From the NCBI RefSeq assembly GCF_030269925.1, contig NC_085111.1, forward strand, positions 6,006,142 to 6,070,141: a stretch of 64,000 nt of DNA. The letters are read 5' to 3'. Shown here piece by piece: positions 34,066-45,023 of this stretch (positions are counted from its first letter, which is position 1; every line of letters begins with the position of its first letter). Source of the stretch: Bombyx mori. Lineage: Eukaryota > Arthropoda > Insecta > Lepidoptera > Bombycidae. Made by a program: the position numbers and the translations under genes. The notes beneath the pieces were generated by a model. That model made no database searches. It saw nothing but the letters and a program-made list of their open reading frames with translations, and was not told the origin of the DNA.

Positions 34066-34170
34066 ATAATTTTTTTTTCTTGCCCTTGTATGCAGACGAG
34101 CATACGGCCCACCTGATGGTGAGTTGTTACCGTCGCCCATGGACTTCAGCAATGCCAGAGGCATAGCCCA
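34066..34170 (-). repeat. SINE family 2 copy
   Basis: TTTTTTTTCTTGCCC to AATGCCAGAGGCATAGCCC, the inverse of the copy at 18124. Confidence 0.75.
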
Positions 34171-34217
34171 TGACGTAAAAACAACAAAATTCATCATCGT
34201 CGTCATCACAGTCACAG

Positions 34218-35449
34218 GCATTTTTTTTTTTTTTTTTTCTGCTGGACATCGATAAGGCTCTTCTAATAAACTCCTAGAAAAGTTCGGCCGAACATAATTT
34301 CATTATAGGTGACGTCATTGCCATGGCAATAGATGGCAGGGCAATCATAGATCACACATCGAATATGTACACATCGGTTAGCCACACATGACGTCATCAG
34401 AATGGAAGATAAAACACAGAAAATAAAACGAATCACTGGGATGGAAATGAGAAAACAGACTTGGATTTTTTAACCATTTATATCGTAAATTTTCAAAATA
34501 AAATACCTACATTTATAAAATCTGCTTACACCTATTTATTGTTCTCGGTCTCCATAAGTTGTTTTAGAGAAAACGAAATTTGATAGCAACTGAATCTATC
34601 TATAAATTAAGAGGCGACAGTTAAAAGTATCAACGAATAACTAAAATAGTCCGAAAGCGATTTTAAACAATAACTTAATCATAAAATAAATTCAGATTTA
34701 AAAACTTTAGACGTATACACACTAAAGAGAATTGAAATTATAATACAACACATACATAGAAATTGATCGAATGCTAAATAATATAAATGGTATATCACAT
34801 TCTTAAATTCTAAGCTCTTTAAATTACAAGGAACTTATGTTTAGCCATACCACGATGAAAGAATCTCTATGCTGCGAAGACAATACGCAGTTACACAACT
34901 TTATAACGTGTTATGATAAATTTGAACATAATTTAGATACTGTTAAACCAGCGAATACAGTAAGTACACAACCGTTATAATTTTGCGTAATTAAATGTTA
35001 AAATTTATCATATTATCAAAACAACAATTCTTTTCTGTGTGTCAGACATGAAGCATTGGTAATCATAGGTCTTCGTTCCACTAAACAAACGAAATGATAA
35101 AATGCGAATTTATTCCCAACAAAACCTTTTGTAATTATCATGAACATGGCAACAGTTTACACGTATAAAAATATGATTTTACTAATACGCAATATACTCT
35201 CATAAATATAAATTTATACGACTAAATAACTTTAATGATCAAGGCACTGTCGACTACAAACACACTTTGGCAGGGAGAGTCATAGACAAAATACCATAAC
35301 TCTCCCGAAAATCAGTCCTTAAAACTCGCACATCGTTCTAGAAACGCACAAAAACGATCACAGAATTTTGCCAATAGTGAAAATATTCGTCCCTTGACAC
35401 TCATTCACACCACAATGTGTTTAAAACGTTCTCTCAGGAATGCCCAATT
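34218..35449. other. 3' flank of windpipe and spacer
   Basis: It starts with an 18-base T-run, then two CRE-like TGACGTCA octamers at 34310-34317 and 34389-34396. The rest is AT-rich. A TTTATT at 35109-35114 (AATAAA on the - strand) is a candidate polyadenylation signal for windpipe, giving a 3' UTR of about 340 bases. Confidence 0.4.
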
Positions 35450-37564
35450 TCAAGTGGTCGATTTACGCGCGTTTGAATTTTCAGATGGAGTTATTATGAT
35501 GTCTCCAGCGTTCGACCTACTCCTGGTGACTAGAACAGGTGTTTTGGGCTTCGGTGTCTCAGTCATCTTTATGCGAACCCTTCCCATGTCTGGCGAATAT
35601 ACTGGCACGTATTCACGCGACGGAGATAAGAAATCTGAATCCGTATTTTGATCTCCGTTTATAAGCGGCTGGGACGTATCAGAGTCATTAGTGCCATTTA
35701 ATCTTGGGTTTTCATCGTCATTTAACGGTACAAATAAGTCTTCACTCGACAGTGAATTGTTGTCTTTACGTGAATCAGGAGAAGCCGGAGCTGATTCGAA
35801 TGAAGTTTCCTGTTGCGATGGAGTCTTTGCAAGATTATTATCTTTCGAACTACTCCTATTTTGATTTGTATCTCTAGGACTCTCGGTTTTTGGATCATTA
35901 TTTTCAGCGTGGTTAATTCCATTGGCAACGTCACCATTTTCGCTTTTCTTTTGGTGCAATTCGTGAGTAGGTACCAATTCATATTTACCATTCACTTTCT
36001 TTTCTATGGGATTTTCAATAACAGCCGGTTTACCGAGTAAAGATTTGTTCATGTCTACCATTTCCTTCGAAGCTTTTTCAACGTCTCTCTTTTGTTGGCG
36101 TAATAGTCTCCTGTCTCTTCTTTTTCTCATTTGTCCTTTAATTATTGCAAAACCTATCAAACTTACAAGCAACATTACAATGATGGCTATGCAAACATAA
36201 GTTCCGGTTTTATGTGGAGTAGGGGTCTCGTCTTTATCAGCTGGTCTCTGTCCAAGAACTTCTGATACCGCAGTTACTCTTATTTGCTCAGATACGGTAG
36301 TATCACGGGCTGTAGATGATGTAGTTTTTTCTGTAGAGCTTGACGGTTCGCCTTTGTTATCCCAATCGTCATTCCCTTGAAATATTGCAGGTGGTTTAGG
36401 GATGGGATATTCAGTAGTAGATGTATTAAAATCATCTTCGAAAATTCTGCGCACAGGATGCGTGTTTAATTCTTCGTACACAACTGTCGTCGTTTCTTCT
36501 TCAAACAAATCGGAACCAAAGTCCAAGGGGATAGCTCCAGAACCTTCTCCGGATCCATCTATTGGATCTTCAGTGGTTTGAATATTATCAGCTGGTAGGA
36601 TTTCATCGGCAGTGAATAGGTCTGCATGAAATCTAGGATTCATTTTTGGTTCTATCAAAAAGTCAGATAGTGTAGTACTTTCCCCTTCTCCGGAACCCTC
36701 TATGTCGTTCAAAGAGGATGACGGTGCAGCTGTTTTAGACTGTCCGACTTTGAGGAATAAAAGGTTATCATCGTCGTCACCAACATCTCCACTCTGTATA
36801 ACTTTACCATCATCTAAATCACTTTTTGCTACTAGAGGCATTGATTTTAATGCATTCGATTCTTCACCAACTTGTGCAGCATCAATAGCTTGATCCCCCA
36901 TCATCATATCTAAGAACTGAGGTTCAGTTTTTACTGATTTACAAATATCTTTCGTTTTTAACTCGAGCCAAGACTGGCCTTTTAGTTTGGTCGGTAAAGA
37001 ACATTTTACATTGTCGATCACTACGTTTGCTATGATTAATCGGTCTCGAAGCAAAATGTTTTCACAAGAACAGTCTAATGGGTTTCCTTCTAATTCCAAA
37101 TGTTCCAAACTTGTCAAATGCCCAAGATCTGAAGGAACATCTCTTAAAAGATTGTTGGTCAAATCCAATGAGCTAACACTAGCCGGTAAATGCGACATGG
37201 CGAGTTCTTTTATCCTGTTGTTTGCTAAGTTTAAGTGCACCAATTTTTTTGCATTATGTAAGAATTTGTTCAAGTTCTGAATACCATTGGTAGACAGATC
37301 AAGCGTGACAACTTCGGTAAGCCGATCCAACTCATGATTCAATTTCGTAATGTTGTTGTGGGAAAGATCTAAAATATTAATATTATGGTGCTTTTGGCGG
37401 AGGGTGAACTTATAAAGCTCGGCGAGGTTACTGCACGTGGCACGATGTAAGCCATCGCGAGTAGTACTGCAAACGCAGCTTTCGGGACAGACGGTTGCTA
37501 AGCTGGGAGCCACTAGTAGTGACACCGCCAGGAAACACGAGAAAACAGGAGTCCACGTCATCAT
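35450..37564 (-). CDS. wdp: Windpipe-like LRR chondroitin sulfate proteoglycan (704 residues)
   Basis: Single-pass membrane LRR proteoglycan. In Drosophila, windpipe modulates JAK/STAT and Hedgehog signalling; that is family knowledge. Seen here: signal peptide (residues 1-23), four-Cys LRRNT (C26, C30, C32, C44), about five LRRs (58-160), full LRRCT (about 163-208), and a long acidic Ser/Thr-rich stalk. The stalk has two glycosaminoglycan-type clusters, GSGEGE (about 288) and GSGEGSG (about 336). The membrane helix is at about 455-477, followed by a polar tail of about 225 residues. The start is the MM at 37564: a splice acceptor (TTATTCCAG) sits 8 bases upstream at 37573, so codons further upstream are intronic and a 5' UTR exon lies upstream, unplaced. 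The whole coding region is one exon. Confidence 0.88.
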   Translation of the reverse strand: MMTWTPVFSCFLAVSLLVAPSLATVCPESCVCSTTRDGLHRATCSNLAELYKFTLRQKHHNINILDLSHNNITKLNHELDRLTEVVTLDLSTNGIQNLNKFLHNAKKLVHLNLANNRIKELAMSHLPASVSSLDLTNNLLRDVPSDLGHLTSLEHLELEGNPLDCSCENILLRDRLIIANVVIDNVKCSLPTKLKGQSWLELKTKDICKSVKTEPQFLDMMMGDQAIDAAQVGEESNALKSMPLVAKSDLDDGKVIQSGDVGDDDDNLLFLKVGQSKTAAPSSSLNDIEGSGEGESTTLSDFLIEPKMNPRFHADLFTADEILPADNIQTTEDPIDGSGEGSGAIPLDFGSDLFEEETTTVVYEELNTHPVRRIFEDDFNTSTTEYPIPKPPAIFQGNDDWDNKGEPSSSTEKTTSSTARDTTVSEQIRVTAVSEVLGQRPADKDETPTPHKTGTYVCIAIIVMLLVSLIGFAIIKGQMRKRRDRRLLRQQKRDVEKASKEMVDMNKSLLGKPAVIENPIEKKVNGKYELVPTHELHQKKSENGDVANGINHAENNDPKTESPRDTNQNRSSSKDNNLAKTPSQQETSFESAPASPDSRKDNNSLSSEDLFVPLNDDENPRLNGTNDSDTSQPLINGDQNTDSDFLSPSREYVPVYSPDMGRVRIKMTETPKPKTPVLVTRSRSNAGDIIITPSENSNARKSTT

Positions 37565-37572
37565 GTCAGCAC

Positions 37573-37935
37573 CTGGAATAAGAAATAATACCAATTAGAT
37601 AACAGGTTTCAACGAAATTTTTTAAAATAAACCGGTTGGGGTTCTGAATTTATCGCTTCAATTAACTAATTAATGGAAAAGGTCCTTATAATAAGATTAT
37701 CAACGGTTATGCATTTTCAATTTGGACCGAATCAAAAGGTTGATCTACCGGTTCCGAAACTCGTTTCAAATATATTTTCAGAACAGACGGGTTTTTAATA
37801 GTTGCGTGAAAACAGCAAAGATTCTTAGTTGCAGTTCGTAAAATTACCGTTGGTCGAAAGCTCCAGAAAGAATACTGAGCAGTATTTATTATATATAAAT
37901 TATTTTTCAGCAAACTGAACATTCATAATCGTCAG
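37573..37935. other. Upstream intron of windpipe
   Basis: On the - strand this ends in a polypyrimidine tract and CAG at the acceptor. The upstream exon and promoter are not located. The small - frame at 37707-37922 is unsupported. Confidence 0.5.
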
Positions 37936-38167
37936 TTTTTTTTATTGCTTTTTTGGGTGGACGAGCTCATGGCCCACCTGATTTTAAGTGGTTATCGGAG
38001 CCCATAGACCTGTAAAAATGCCACCACCCACCTTGAGATATGAGTTCTAAGGTCTTAGTATAATTACAGCGGCTACCCCACCCTTCAAACCGAAACGCAT
38101 TACGGCAGAAATAGGCAGGGTGGTGGTACCTACCGGTGCGGACTCACGAGAGGTCCTACCACCAGTA
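37936..38167 (-). repeat. Bm1 SINE, head missing
   Basis: A T-run then the inverse body to CCTACCACCAGT. CTGCTTCA is lost before CGGCAG. It lies in the probable 5' intron or flank of windpipe. Confidence 0.9.
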
Positions 38168-38169
38168 AA

Positions 38170-39190
38170 AGTACCAGTAAAATATTCAAATCACAACACC
38201 CTAATTTGAAGAGCAATATAAAAATAGCAGGATAAAACAATAAAGTTGTTTCAGACCTCTACCTATATATTAAGTACTTCACATCTCCAATCATGGCAAG
38301 TGCATTCACAGGAGAATTTGAATCTAATAGTTTCCTTTTTTTATTGATAACGGTATCCAAATTAGCCTCTTCAATGACCGGTGTCAATAATTGTGTTCAA
38401 TAAAGCAGTCTCATTGGTATTTTACGATCTATTGTAATTGTCATCTGAGCCCTCTTCTGTTATTCTACATGCTCTAAGTGGCTCTTCAAATTACAAGTGC
38501 TTTGATTATTTTTTACAAGCCAACTCACGTCATTTAATCTGCCTAATAAAGTCCTTGAATAGTCTAAGGAAAAATATTAGGACTTCTCAACTTCCTAGTT
38601 CTTTTTTCATTCGATAACAATTCGACTAATAGCAAAAAATCTACTTAATGCATATGGCTAATGTAATTTTAATTTTATCTCATTCGATTTTGGTTTGTCT
38701 CCAGGCTTTGGATGATGATAAATACAAAACAAACGTGAGTTTAAAATTTAAAGACTTTAAATTCGGTTAAAAAGACTTTTTAAAACGCACACACACACAC
38801 ACACACACACAAAAAAAACCGGATTCGTCATTGATAAATTCAGCAGCTGATTTAAATAGTCCGCCATTTATTTATTTCAATACGTTCTATTTGCGTCCGC
38901 ACAACATCCTCAGTGCACTTGGCCGTCGAGTCAAGATATAGTTCAATGTTATGCCAGCAGGAAGAGAGTTGTTAACCATTTGTGCAAATTTGACGGTACA
39001 ATATACATATATACATCTGTACGACGTACTGAGATAAGAAATTGACGTTAACGTTTATAGACGAACTCCCCCACGATAGCTTTGTTTAGCAATGTACTCT
39101 TATAGAAATACATGAAAATAAATATAGAAACATGTATATGAAAATTCCTGTGTAAGCCTGCAGTAATTTTCTGTTAAACTAAAAACATTG
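38170..39190. other. Intergenic or windpipe 5' region, nothing recognised
   Basis: AT-rich with an (AC)n microsatellite at 38787-38810. No exon could be identified. Confidence 0.4.
38787..38810. repeat. (AC)n microsatellite
   Basis: Twelve CA/AC units followed by an A-run. Confidence 0.95.
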
Positions 39191-39224
39191 AAATGTTTGA
39201 AGTATCGATCGTGTGTCCTCTCGG

Positions 39225-40105
39225 ATTTTTGTCGACGTCGCCCAAAACACGTGATTACGGATCCTCCCGATTCATTAACGATGCTTTTAGGTACCACAAG
39301 CACCGGTCACCGTCCTCGTCGAACCCGTCGCTTGCGACGAAGGGCTCAAAGATTAATTTAACCCATAGACAGAGCCCACTGAGTTTCTCGCTAGACCTTC
39401 TCAGTGGGTCGCGTTTCCGATTCGGTGCTAGATTCTGCGAAGTACTGCTTTTTTTTTTTTTATGGTTGAAAGATTACTGGTGGCCCGGAGGCCTTTCCAG
39501 TTTCACCAGGACACGTGGGCGAGCAAAGGCTCAGCCAGGAGAGGTGGGATTTGCTAACAGCTACCCGAGCGCCTCCGAAGGAGACCTAACAGCTCAAGAG
39601 TAGCTGCTTCGCGAATGAATCTACTACCGGATCGGAATCGCGACCCGCTGAGAAGATCCGGCGAGAAACTCAGCGAGCTGATTCATGGGTTAGGTTGCAC
39701 GGCGAACTCTTTGTCGAGTTCGACGAGTACGGTTACCGAGGTCCCTAAGCCTGCTCCTAGTGTTAGAGTTGAAGGCGTCTAATGCAAAGGTTATTGGATC
39801 TGATGGATCCGTAAGGACGTGTCTAGGGCGTCGACGGTGACTGGCTCCTGCGTGATCAGGATTCGGGGAGTAGTCAGCGGCGGCAACGATAAGGCGATTA
39901 TCATGACGATAAGGCGATTATTATGACGTAGAAGTACTGCTCTTGCCAGGGCCAATGTTAGCAACACTTTCGGTTAGAGCCCCGTGAGCTCACTTACTAG
40001 TCCGGTGACACTGACATGATCTCTCTAGACCATCAGCTTAGAGCTCACTTGACGTCAAGGAGAAGCTGAAATAGCCTCAAGGCTATCAGCATAGGTTAGG
40101 AAAAA
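39225..40105 (+). repeat. LINE 3' UTR with hairpin, split by a second LINE
   Basis: The outer element covers 39225-39449 and resumes at 39942. It has the hairpin arms CCCACTGAG (39375-39383) and CTCAGTGGG (39400-39408). It ends with AGGTTAGGAAAAAAAGG at about 40105. Confidence 0.85.
39439..39941 (-). mobile_element. Nested 5'-truncated LINE with 11-bp target duplication
   Basis: The 3' end of the same LINE family as 2667-4218, inserted on the - strand at 39450-39930. It is flanked by GAAGTACTGCT at 39439-39449 and 39931-39941. The T-run at 39450-39460 is its A-tail. It keeps about the last 70 codons of ORF2. At its truncated 5' end a 20-bp segment (GATAAGGCGATTATCATGAC) is present twice in tandem (39894-39933 region). 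Its UTR hairpin reads CGCTGAG/CTCAGCG. Confidence 0.92.
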
Positions 40106-40129
40106 AAGGGAAAAAATCGGATGTTTGCA

Positions 40130-40838
40130 TAAGATCAACAAATATCTATGCAAATCGTGGTTACTCAATTTAAACGTAATTTTTAAGTTTTATCATCATA
40201 GTTTTCCCCCCCTACTTATTCACTGATAGCTTAAGGGGCTATTCCAACCACACTAAACTACTGAATTTCATGATTAATAATTGCATAAACTGAGTAGTGG
40301 TTATCGAAGCCTATAATTATACATCACAGCGTGATTGCCACAAACCATCGTCAGGTCGAAGTCTCAAAAGTATTGCTTAACGTTATGTATTACATAAATG
40401 CATTAAACTTGTATGAACCCGGTAAGAACCCCGTCAGCTCACGTACTCATTCGGTAACGCTGGCATAGTCCACCAAGGCTACCTGTATAATATCAAAAAA
40501 AAACTTAAATTTAAGCAGTCAAAATAAATGATTCACGCAAAGAGGACCTTGGTAGAAGACGTCGGTGTTTTAAGAACATGATTTTGTAAGTCTTTAAAGG
40601 AAATAATGAAAGGGTTGTCAATAACAAGGTGCAGTGAGTCACAAGGCTGCACGTCGACTAAATGTCACAGATTCATGCAATGTATTTGCTTTAGCCGTCC
40701 GAATGGTTGGAAGGTCAGGTGATATTTCAGAACAGCTGTGCAGCTTAAGGTCTAGACACAATGTCTTTTTGCGGCCATTAAATATAATGCAACTATGTAT
40801 TTACAGAAAGAATCGCTGCTGTAATTGTATTTAAGTAT
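40130..40838. other. Intergenic with old repeat traces
   Basis: Around 40300-40380 there are faint Bm1-like words, too diverged to delimit. A small fragment near 40425-40500 resembles the end of the hairpin LINE (CCCCGTCAGCTCACGTACTC). No gene. Confidence 0.35.
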
Positions 40839-40839
40839 T

Positions 40840-41281
40840 TTATCTATCTTTATCTTCTTAATTTAAATATTTCTTCTGTGCATGTGTTTGTCACTGAACT
40901 CCTTCTAAACGGCTGGACCGATTTTAATGAAATTTTCTGTGTACCTTCAAGTGGATTCGAGAATGGTTTAGATTTACAAATCAGCCCGGCAGATGGTGCT
41001 GCAGTGGGTATCTAGATTGGTGTCCATACGTTCGTATAACTCAACAAGCTCGACTCTATATATGAGGCCGTCAGCGCAAAAGTGGATTAAGCTTACCATA
41101 GTTCGCATGAAGATAATGAGGTTTGAATAATTTTCTTTCTTTCTTACATGGGTGGACGAGCTCAGACCATCTGGTGTTAAGTGGTTACTGAAGCCCATAG
41201 ACATCTAGTATGGGTATCTAGATTATTTATCTTTCCTAGAAATAATTTATATGGCAAAACAACGTTTACCGGGCCAGCTAG
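40840..41281 (+). mobile_element. Helitron-like element, family C, copy 1
   Basis: It ends ACCGGGCCAGCTAG (41268-41281) before T. The body AAACGGCTGGACCGATTTTA and CAAATCAGCCCGGCAGATGG recur in the next copy. The 5' limit is uncertain. It hosts the insertion at 41019-41210. Confidence 0.55.
41005..41224 (-). repeat. Truncated Bm1 plus extra 3' flank, with 14-bp target duplication
   Basis: The inserted unit 41019-41210 is flanked by TGGGTATCTAGATT at 41005-41018 and 41211-41224. On the - strand it begins with a 5'-truncated Bm1 (41140-41206), runs through its A-rich tail, and continues about 110 bases beyond. Those bases match the downstream flank of the Bm1 copy at 42838-43027. Confidence 0.75.
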
Positions 41282-41527
41282 TTTATATAAATAATTCTAC
41301 TGTACGTGTGTATGTCACTAAACTCCTCCTAAACGGCTGGACCGATTTGAATGATTTTTTTTGTATGCGTTTGGGTGGCGCCTTAGGTGATTTAGATTCA
41401 CAAATCAGCCCGTCAGATGGCGCTGCAGTCGGTATCTAAGTTATTTATCTATACTGCAACGAAACGGCTGGGTCGACTTGATTGAATTTTTGTGTATTCA
41501 CAGGACAACGTCTGTCGGGTCCTCTAG
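41282..41527 (+). mobile_element. Helitron-like element, family C, copy 2
   Basis: Directly follows copy 1. It ends TCTGTCGGGTCCTCTAG (41511-41527) before T. The 5' end is not resolved. Confidence 0.5.
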
Positions 41528-41744
41528 TATAGAATAAATAGGCAAAGACAATCAAGTACCTTTTTTGCTTGAGTTGGTCAATCGATTTTTTTGTTTTTTT
41601 TTTGCTTAGTAACTGTTGACGAGCTTTTTGATCAATGAAAATATAGTATAATAGGTAAGTTAAAAACAAAAAAAAAAGCGCTTAGATAGACCGAATCATA
41701 AATTAATCTAATCTTTGTTTTTTATTCTGTTAATACGTGTATGT

Positions 41745-41915
41745 GAGAGCGAAGTTATAAACTTATTGTATTTTCGTCAGTCCTAAAAACGAGTGCAAAA
41801 TTTCAAGTTAATCTGAAATCTTGATGTTAGTGAAAATGACGTTCAAAGATACCGTTACATATAAAAGAAGCACAAACACCAAACTAATATTAGCGTGTTA
41901 AGAATGCCGTAATAT
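41745..41915. repeat. Dispersed repeat fragment
   Basis: GAGAGCGAAGTTATAAACTT to AAAGATACCGTTACATATAA, same family as 16100 and 33935. Confidence 0.5.
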
Positions 41916-42034
41916 TACATTTTTCTGATTAACATTTCCGTTATTTTTTATTTCTTTACATATAAGAACATAAAAAAGTTTTTAAACTAAATATACTTTA
42001 TGATTAATAATAAATAAATAAACAGCTGAGAACA

Positions 42035-42260
42035 TATCACGTACGGTCATCTGGTCCCAATTTCGAAATCCCTCGCTTTCGGGTACCAAAGACTGACATA
42101 CATACTTATATATGTTTAAATATATGTATATATAGACAATAAAAACCGAGACAAAAAGCAAACAAAGCTTTTCATCACATGAGTCTTTGCCTGATGTGGG
42201 AATCGAACCCATGACCCTCGTTGCAACAGTCGGGCGCGCTAACCACTGCACCACCGAGTC
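42035..42260 (-). repeat. tRNA-derived SINE (family 3), good copy
   Basis: On the - strand the head has box A (TGGTGCAGTGG) and box B (GGGTTCGATTCCC), then a body ending near GACCAGATGACCGTACGTG. It resembles a tRNA only in the boxes; no cloverleaf is preserved, so it is not a tRNA gene. Confidence 0.85.
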
Positions 42261-42578
42261 AGTCGATTGATAAGATTGTGATACAATCGAGTTAATCGAT
42301 ATAAATCAACGCTTAAGCCCATTACATTTGTGTATTCCATCACGCGCTTGATATGCAGTTTTACATTTAAATAAGGTCCTACAGTTCAGTGTATCAAGGA
42401 TTTCTTGTATAGCTGTTTTAATTACAAGACGGGTTTTAAATTTTCGAATCTGTCAACTGAACTTTCGTATTTAATTAACATGAGACATGGGTTGTTGATT
42501 GTGGAAAATATATTATAAAGAATTATAGAGCATTTATACACGTAGGTTATCCAAGTTATCCATACACGTTATCCAAGC

Positions 42579-42624
42579 GGTAGGCAGCGGCTTGGCTCTG
42601 CCCTTGGCATTGCTGAAGTCCATG
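42579..42624 (+). repeat. SINE family 2, fragment
   Basis: CGGTAGGCAGCGGCTTGGCT to CTGAAGTCCATGG, truncated at its 3' side. Confidence 0.7.
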
Positions 42625-42837
42625 GCAAAAAGTATAAGAGGCTGTCAGCGCTGAAGCGGGGTTGGTCCGCAATTTTCATATTCGTGTTAATTTATTTAAA
42701 ACATAAATAAATTTGGATGCCAAACTGGCCTACCCATAGTTTCACACATAAATAATAGATGGATTTGTAAATATTATTTCTGCGCGTATTGTTTTTGCCT
42801 ACAAAGCAGTGTAAAAGTTATACCTGTCTATTTCCCT

Positions 42838-43147
42838 GCCTGCCTATTTATGCCGTGAACTAGTAATGCGTTTCGGTTTGAAGGGTGAGGCAGCCGTTGT
42901 AACTATACTTGAGACCTTAGAACTTATATCTCAAGGTGAGTGGCGCATTTACGTCGTAGATGTCTATGGGCTTCAGTAACCACTTAACACCAGGGGGCTG
43001 TGAGCTCGTCCACCCATGTAAGCAATATTTTTTTTTTATTCAAACATCATTATCTCCATGCGAACTATGGTAAGCTTAATCCACTTTTGCGCTGACGGCC
43101 TCATATATAGAGTCGAGCTTGTTGAGTTATACGAACGTGTGGACACC
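42838..43147 (+). repeat. Bm1 SINE with the flank shared with 41019-41130
   Basis: The Bm1 body runs to CATGTAAGCAATATTTTTTT (43027-43036). The next 111 bases (43037-43147) are the inverse of 41020-41130 with few changes. Both copies share the variants CCCATGTAAG and GGGCTTCAG in their Bm1 part, which are uncommon in the other copies here. Confidence 0.8.
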
Positions 43148-43159
43148 AACAAAGTCAAA

Positions 43160-44030
43160 ACCGACTTTTCTTAGAATAACAAGAAGGACATCCCTGTTAT
43201 ATTAGAATAAAGTCTATCCTTCAATTAGGGAAAAACTTCACGGTACAGACGGTATCAATTTTTCAACTCAATTCAAAAAATAAAATAATTCTCTCATTCT
43301 AATTTATTTCAATTCTTCATTTTGTTTTTATTTATGTTCGGTGGATAGAAACTTCATTGTGGTTGAGAGTACATTTACATTTTTATTTGATGACTGCACT
43401 GAAAGACGTATCCATTGAATATTTTTTTAAGAATATTTCATATTATTTCCAAAAAAAAAACTCCATTTATTAATCAGCAAAACTCAATACTGGATATATA
43501 TTATGTAGTTTCAAATAAATGAAGAGGGTGCACATTAATAGTCACATCTCTTAAAAAGAGACAGAGATATAGAGACGCTACCATCGTGAACGCACCGTTA
43601 TTACTAATCTTTTAAATATTAATTACTACTTTATTTTCCAACCTATATCAATGCTGCCTTAACAAAAAGCTTTTTTATATAATTTTTGCTGTTACATATA
43701 AAATAATGAATAAAAAATATCCTAGGAAGAAAGGGAACATCCCTGTTGAATCCATTGCCCTAACATCGCTATACCGTTATCACTGCATCACAATAGTACA
43801 TCAAATAAATGAAAAAAATATTACGTAACAAAAGTAACCTTCAAAAGATATGTTTCTATAGCGCAGTGTTTACATTAAACAAAACGTATGCAAATAATTG
43901 TGTAATAAAACAAGAACTACGCTATCAGCTTTCTGGCAAACACGCGGCGATTTTATAACGTTACTATTAATATATTATATTTTTGAGACGACAAAACTTT
44001 TAAGTACTCTTTTTACTAAAACATTCATAG
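43160..44030. other. Intergenic, nothing recognised
   Basis: AT-rich, no supported feature. Confidence 0.4.
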
Positions 44031-44035
44031 ATTTA

Positions 44036-44280
44036 ACATATTGACGCTTGAAAGGCAAACGTGACTAAGCGACAATGCGTGAACTTTACAGTAGACTAAT
44101 TTAAAGTTGAAATACCTGAATAAAAATTATATTTTAACCAATCTAGCTGTAGGGTTGAAATTATTTTAATAGACCTAGAAATATATTTTTTTTGCGCGTC
44201 GAATATGGTTATTGCCTATCATTTATGTATAAAGCAGTTATTGTCGCTTAGTCACGTTTGCCTTTCAAGCGTCGATATGT
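44036..44280. mobile_element. MITE with 41-bp terminal inverted repeats
   Basis: The left end 44036-44076 and right end 44240-44280 are inverse copies with one mismatch, containing GACGCTTGAAAGGCAAACG and GACTAAGCGACAAT. The whole is 245 bp with no coding capacity. The target duplication is unclear because both flanks are A/T only. Superfamily unknown. Confidence 0.85.
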
Positions 44281-44284
44281 ATTA

Positions 44285-44830
44285 TATTTGGGTTAAAGTG
44301 CGTTATTACATGTGTGTTTGTTTAACTACATACAATAATAGAACTGTCGTTGTGATAAATATCTAATCGTTTAAAACCTCCAGACGCATTTCTGTAGCCA
44401 GGATTCTATCAAAATGTGCATTACTTGCATTTAAAACTAATTTAGTTTTAATGAATTATGTTGCAAAAGAGCTCTTATATAGTGGCAATAAGTTGTGAAC
44501 TCAACTCAGTACAGTGTCAAGAAAGATCCTTAACACTTAATTTAATATCTTGCGCATTTTATACGCGAGTTGATTTCCGTTGAAAACCAATTACTTACGT
44601 TGGGGATTATATTTATAAATATATTCATGGTAATAAGCAAAATTAAATGTTGTCAGATAAAATTTTCTTATTGCACCTGTTCAATTTAGGTTTTTAATAA
44701 AATTAATAAGGCGTTTTTTTTTACACCGAAACATGTTTCATCATTCAAAACTTTTTGCGAAGTTTTGCAGGTCACGTTTATTTATTCAATTTAAATACTA
44801 CATAATAAATAACTAAGAACAAATCATGCT
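44285..44830. other. Intergenic, nothing recognised
   Basis: AT-rich, no supported feature. Confidence 0.4.
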
Positions 44831-44835
44831 CACAT

Positions 44836-45023
44836 CCAGTCTCAATTTAGGATTCCCTATGTAAGATTAACACAAATTGAAATATATACATATATAGATA
44901 ATAGACACCCAGACAACGAGCAAACCAACCTTTTTATCACACAAAATGGTATCCCGATGTGGGGATCGAACCCGCGACCCTCGGCACAACAGTCGGGAGC
45001 GTTAACTGCTGCACCACGGAGTC
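44836..45023 (-). repeat. tRNA-derived SINE (family 3)
   Basis: The inverse of the family at 42035-42260. Box B reads GGGTTCGATCCCC on the - strand, and box A TGGTGCAGCAG is diverged. Confidence 0.8.

Noticed and set aside
37565..37594. Upstream Met as windpipe start
   Set aside because: A splice acceptor lies at 37573-37574, so these codons are mostly intronic; the MM at 37564 gives a proper signal peptide.
39193..39603. 136-codon open frame
   Set aside because: It crosses the junction of two nested LINE 3' UTRs; not a protein gene.
41982..42254. Possible tRNA gene on the - strand
   Set aside because: It has good A and B boxes, but the cloverleaf stems do not form, a SINE body follows, and two further copies exist in the window.
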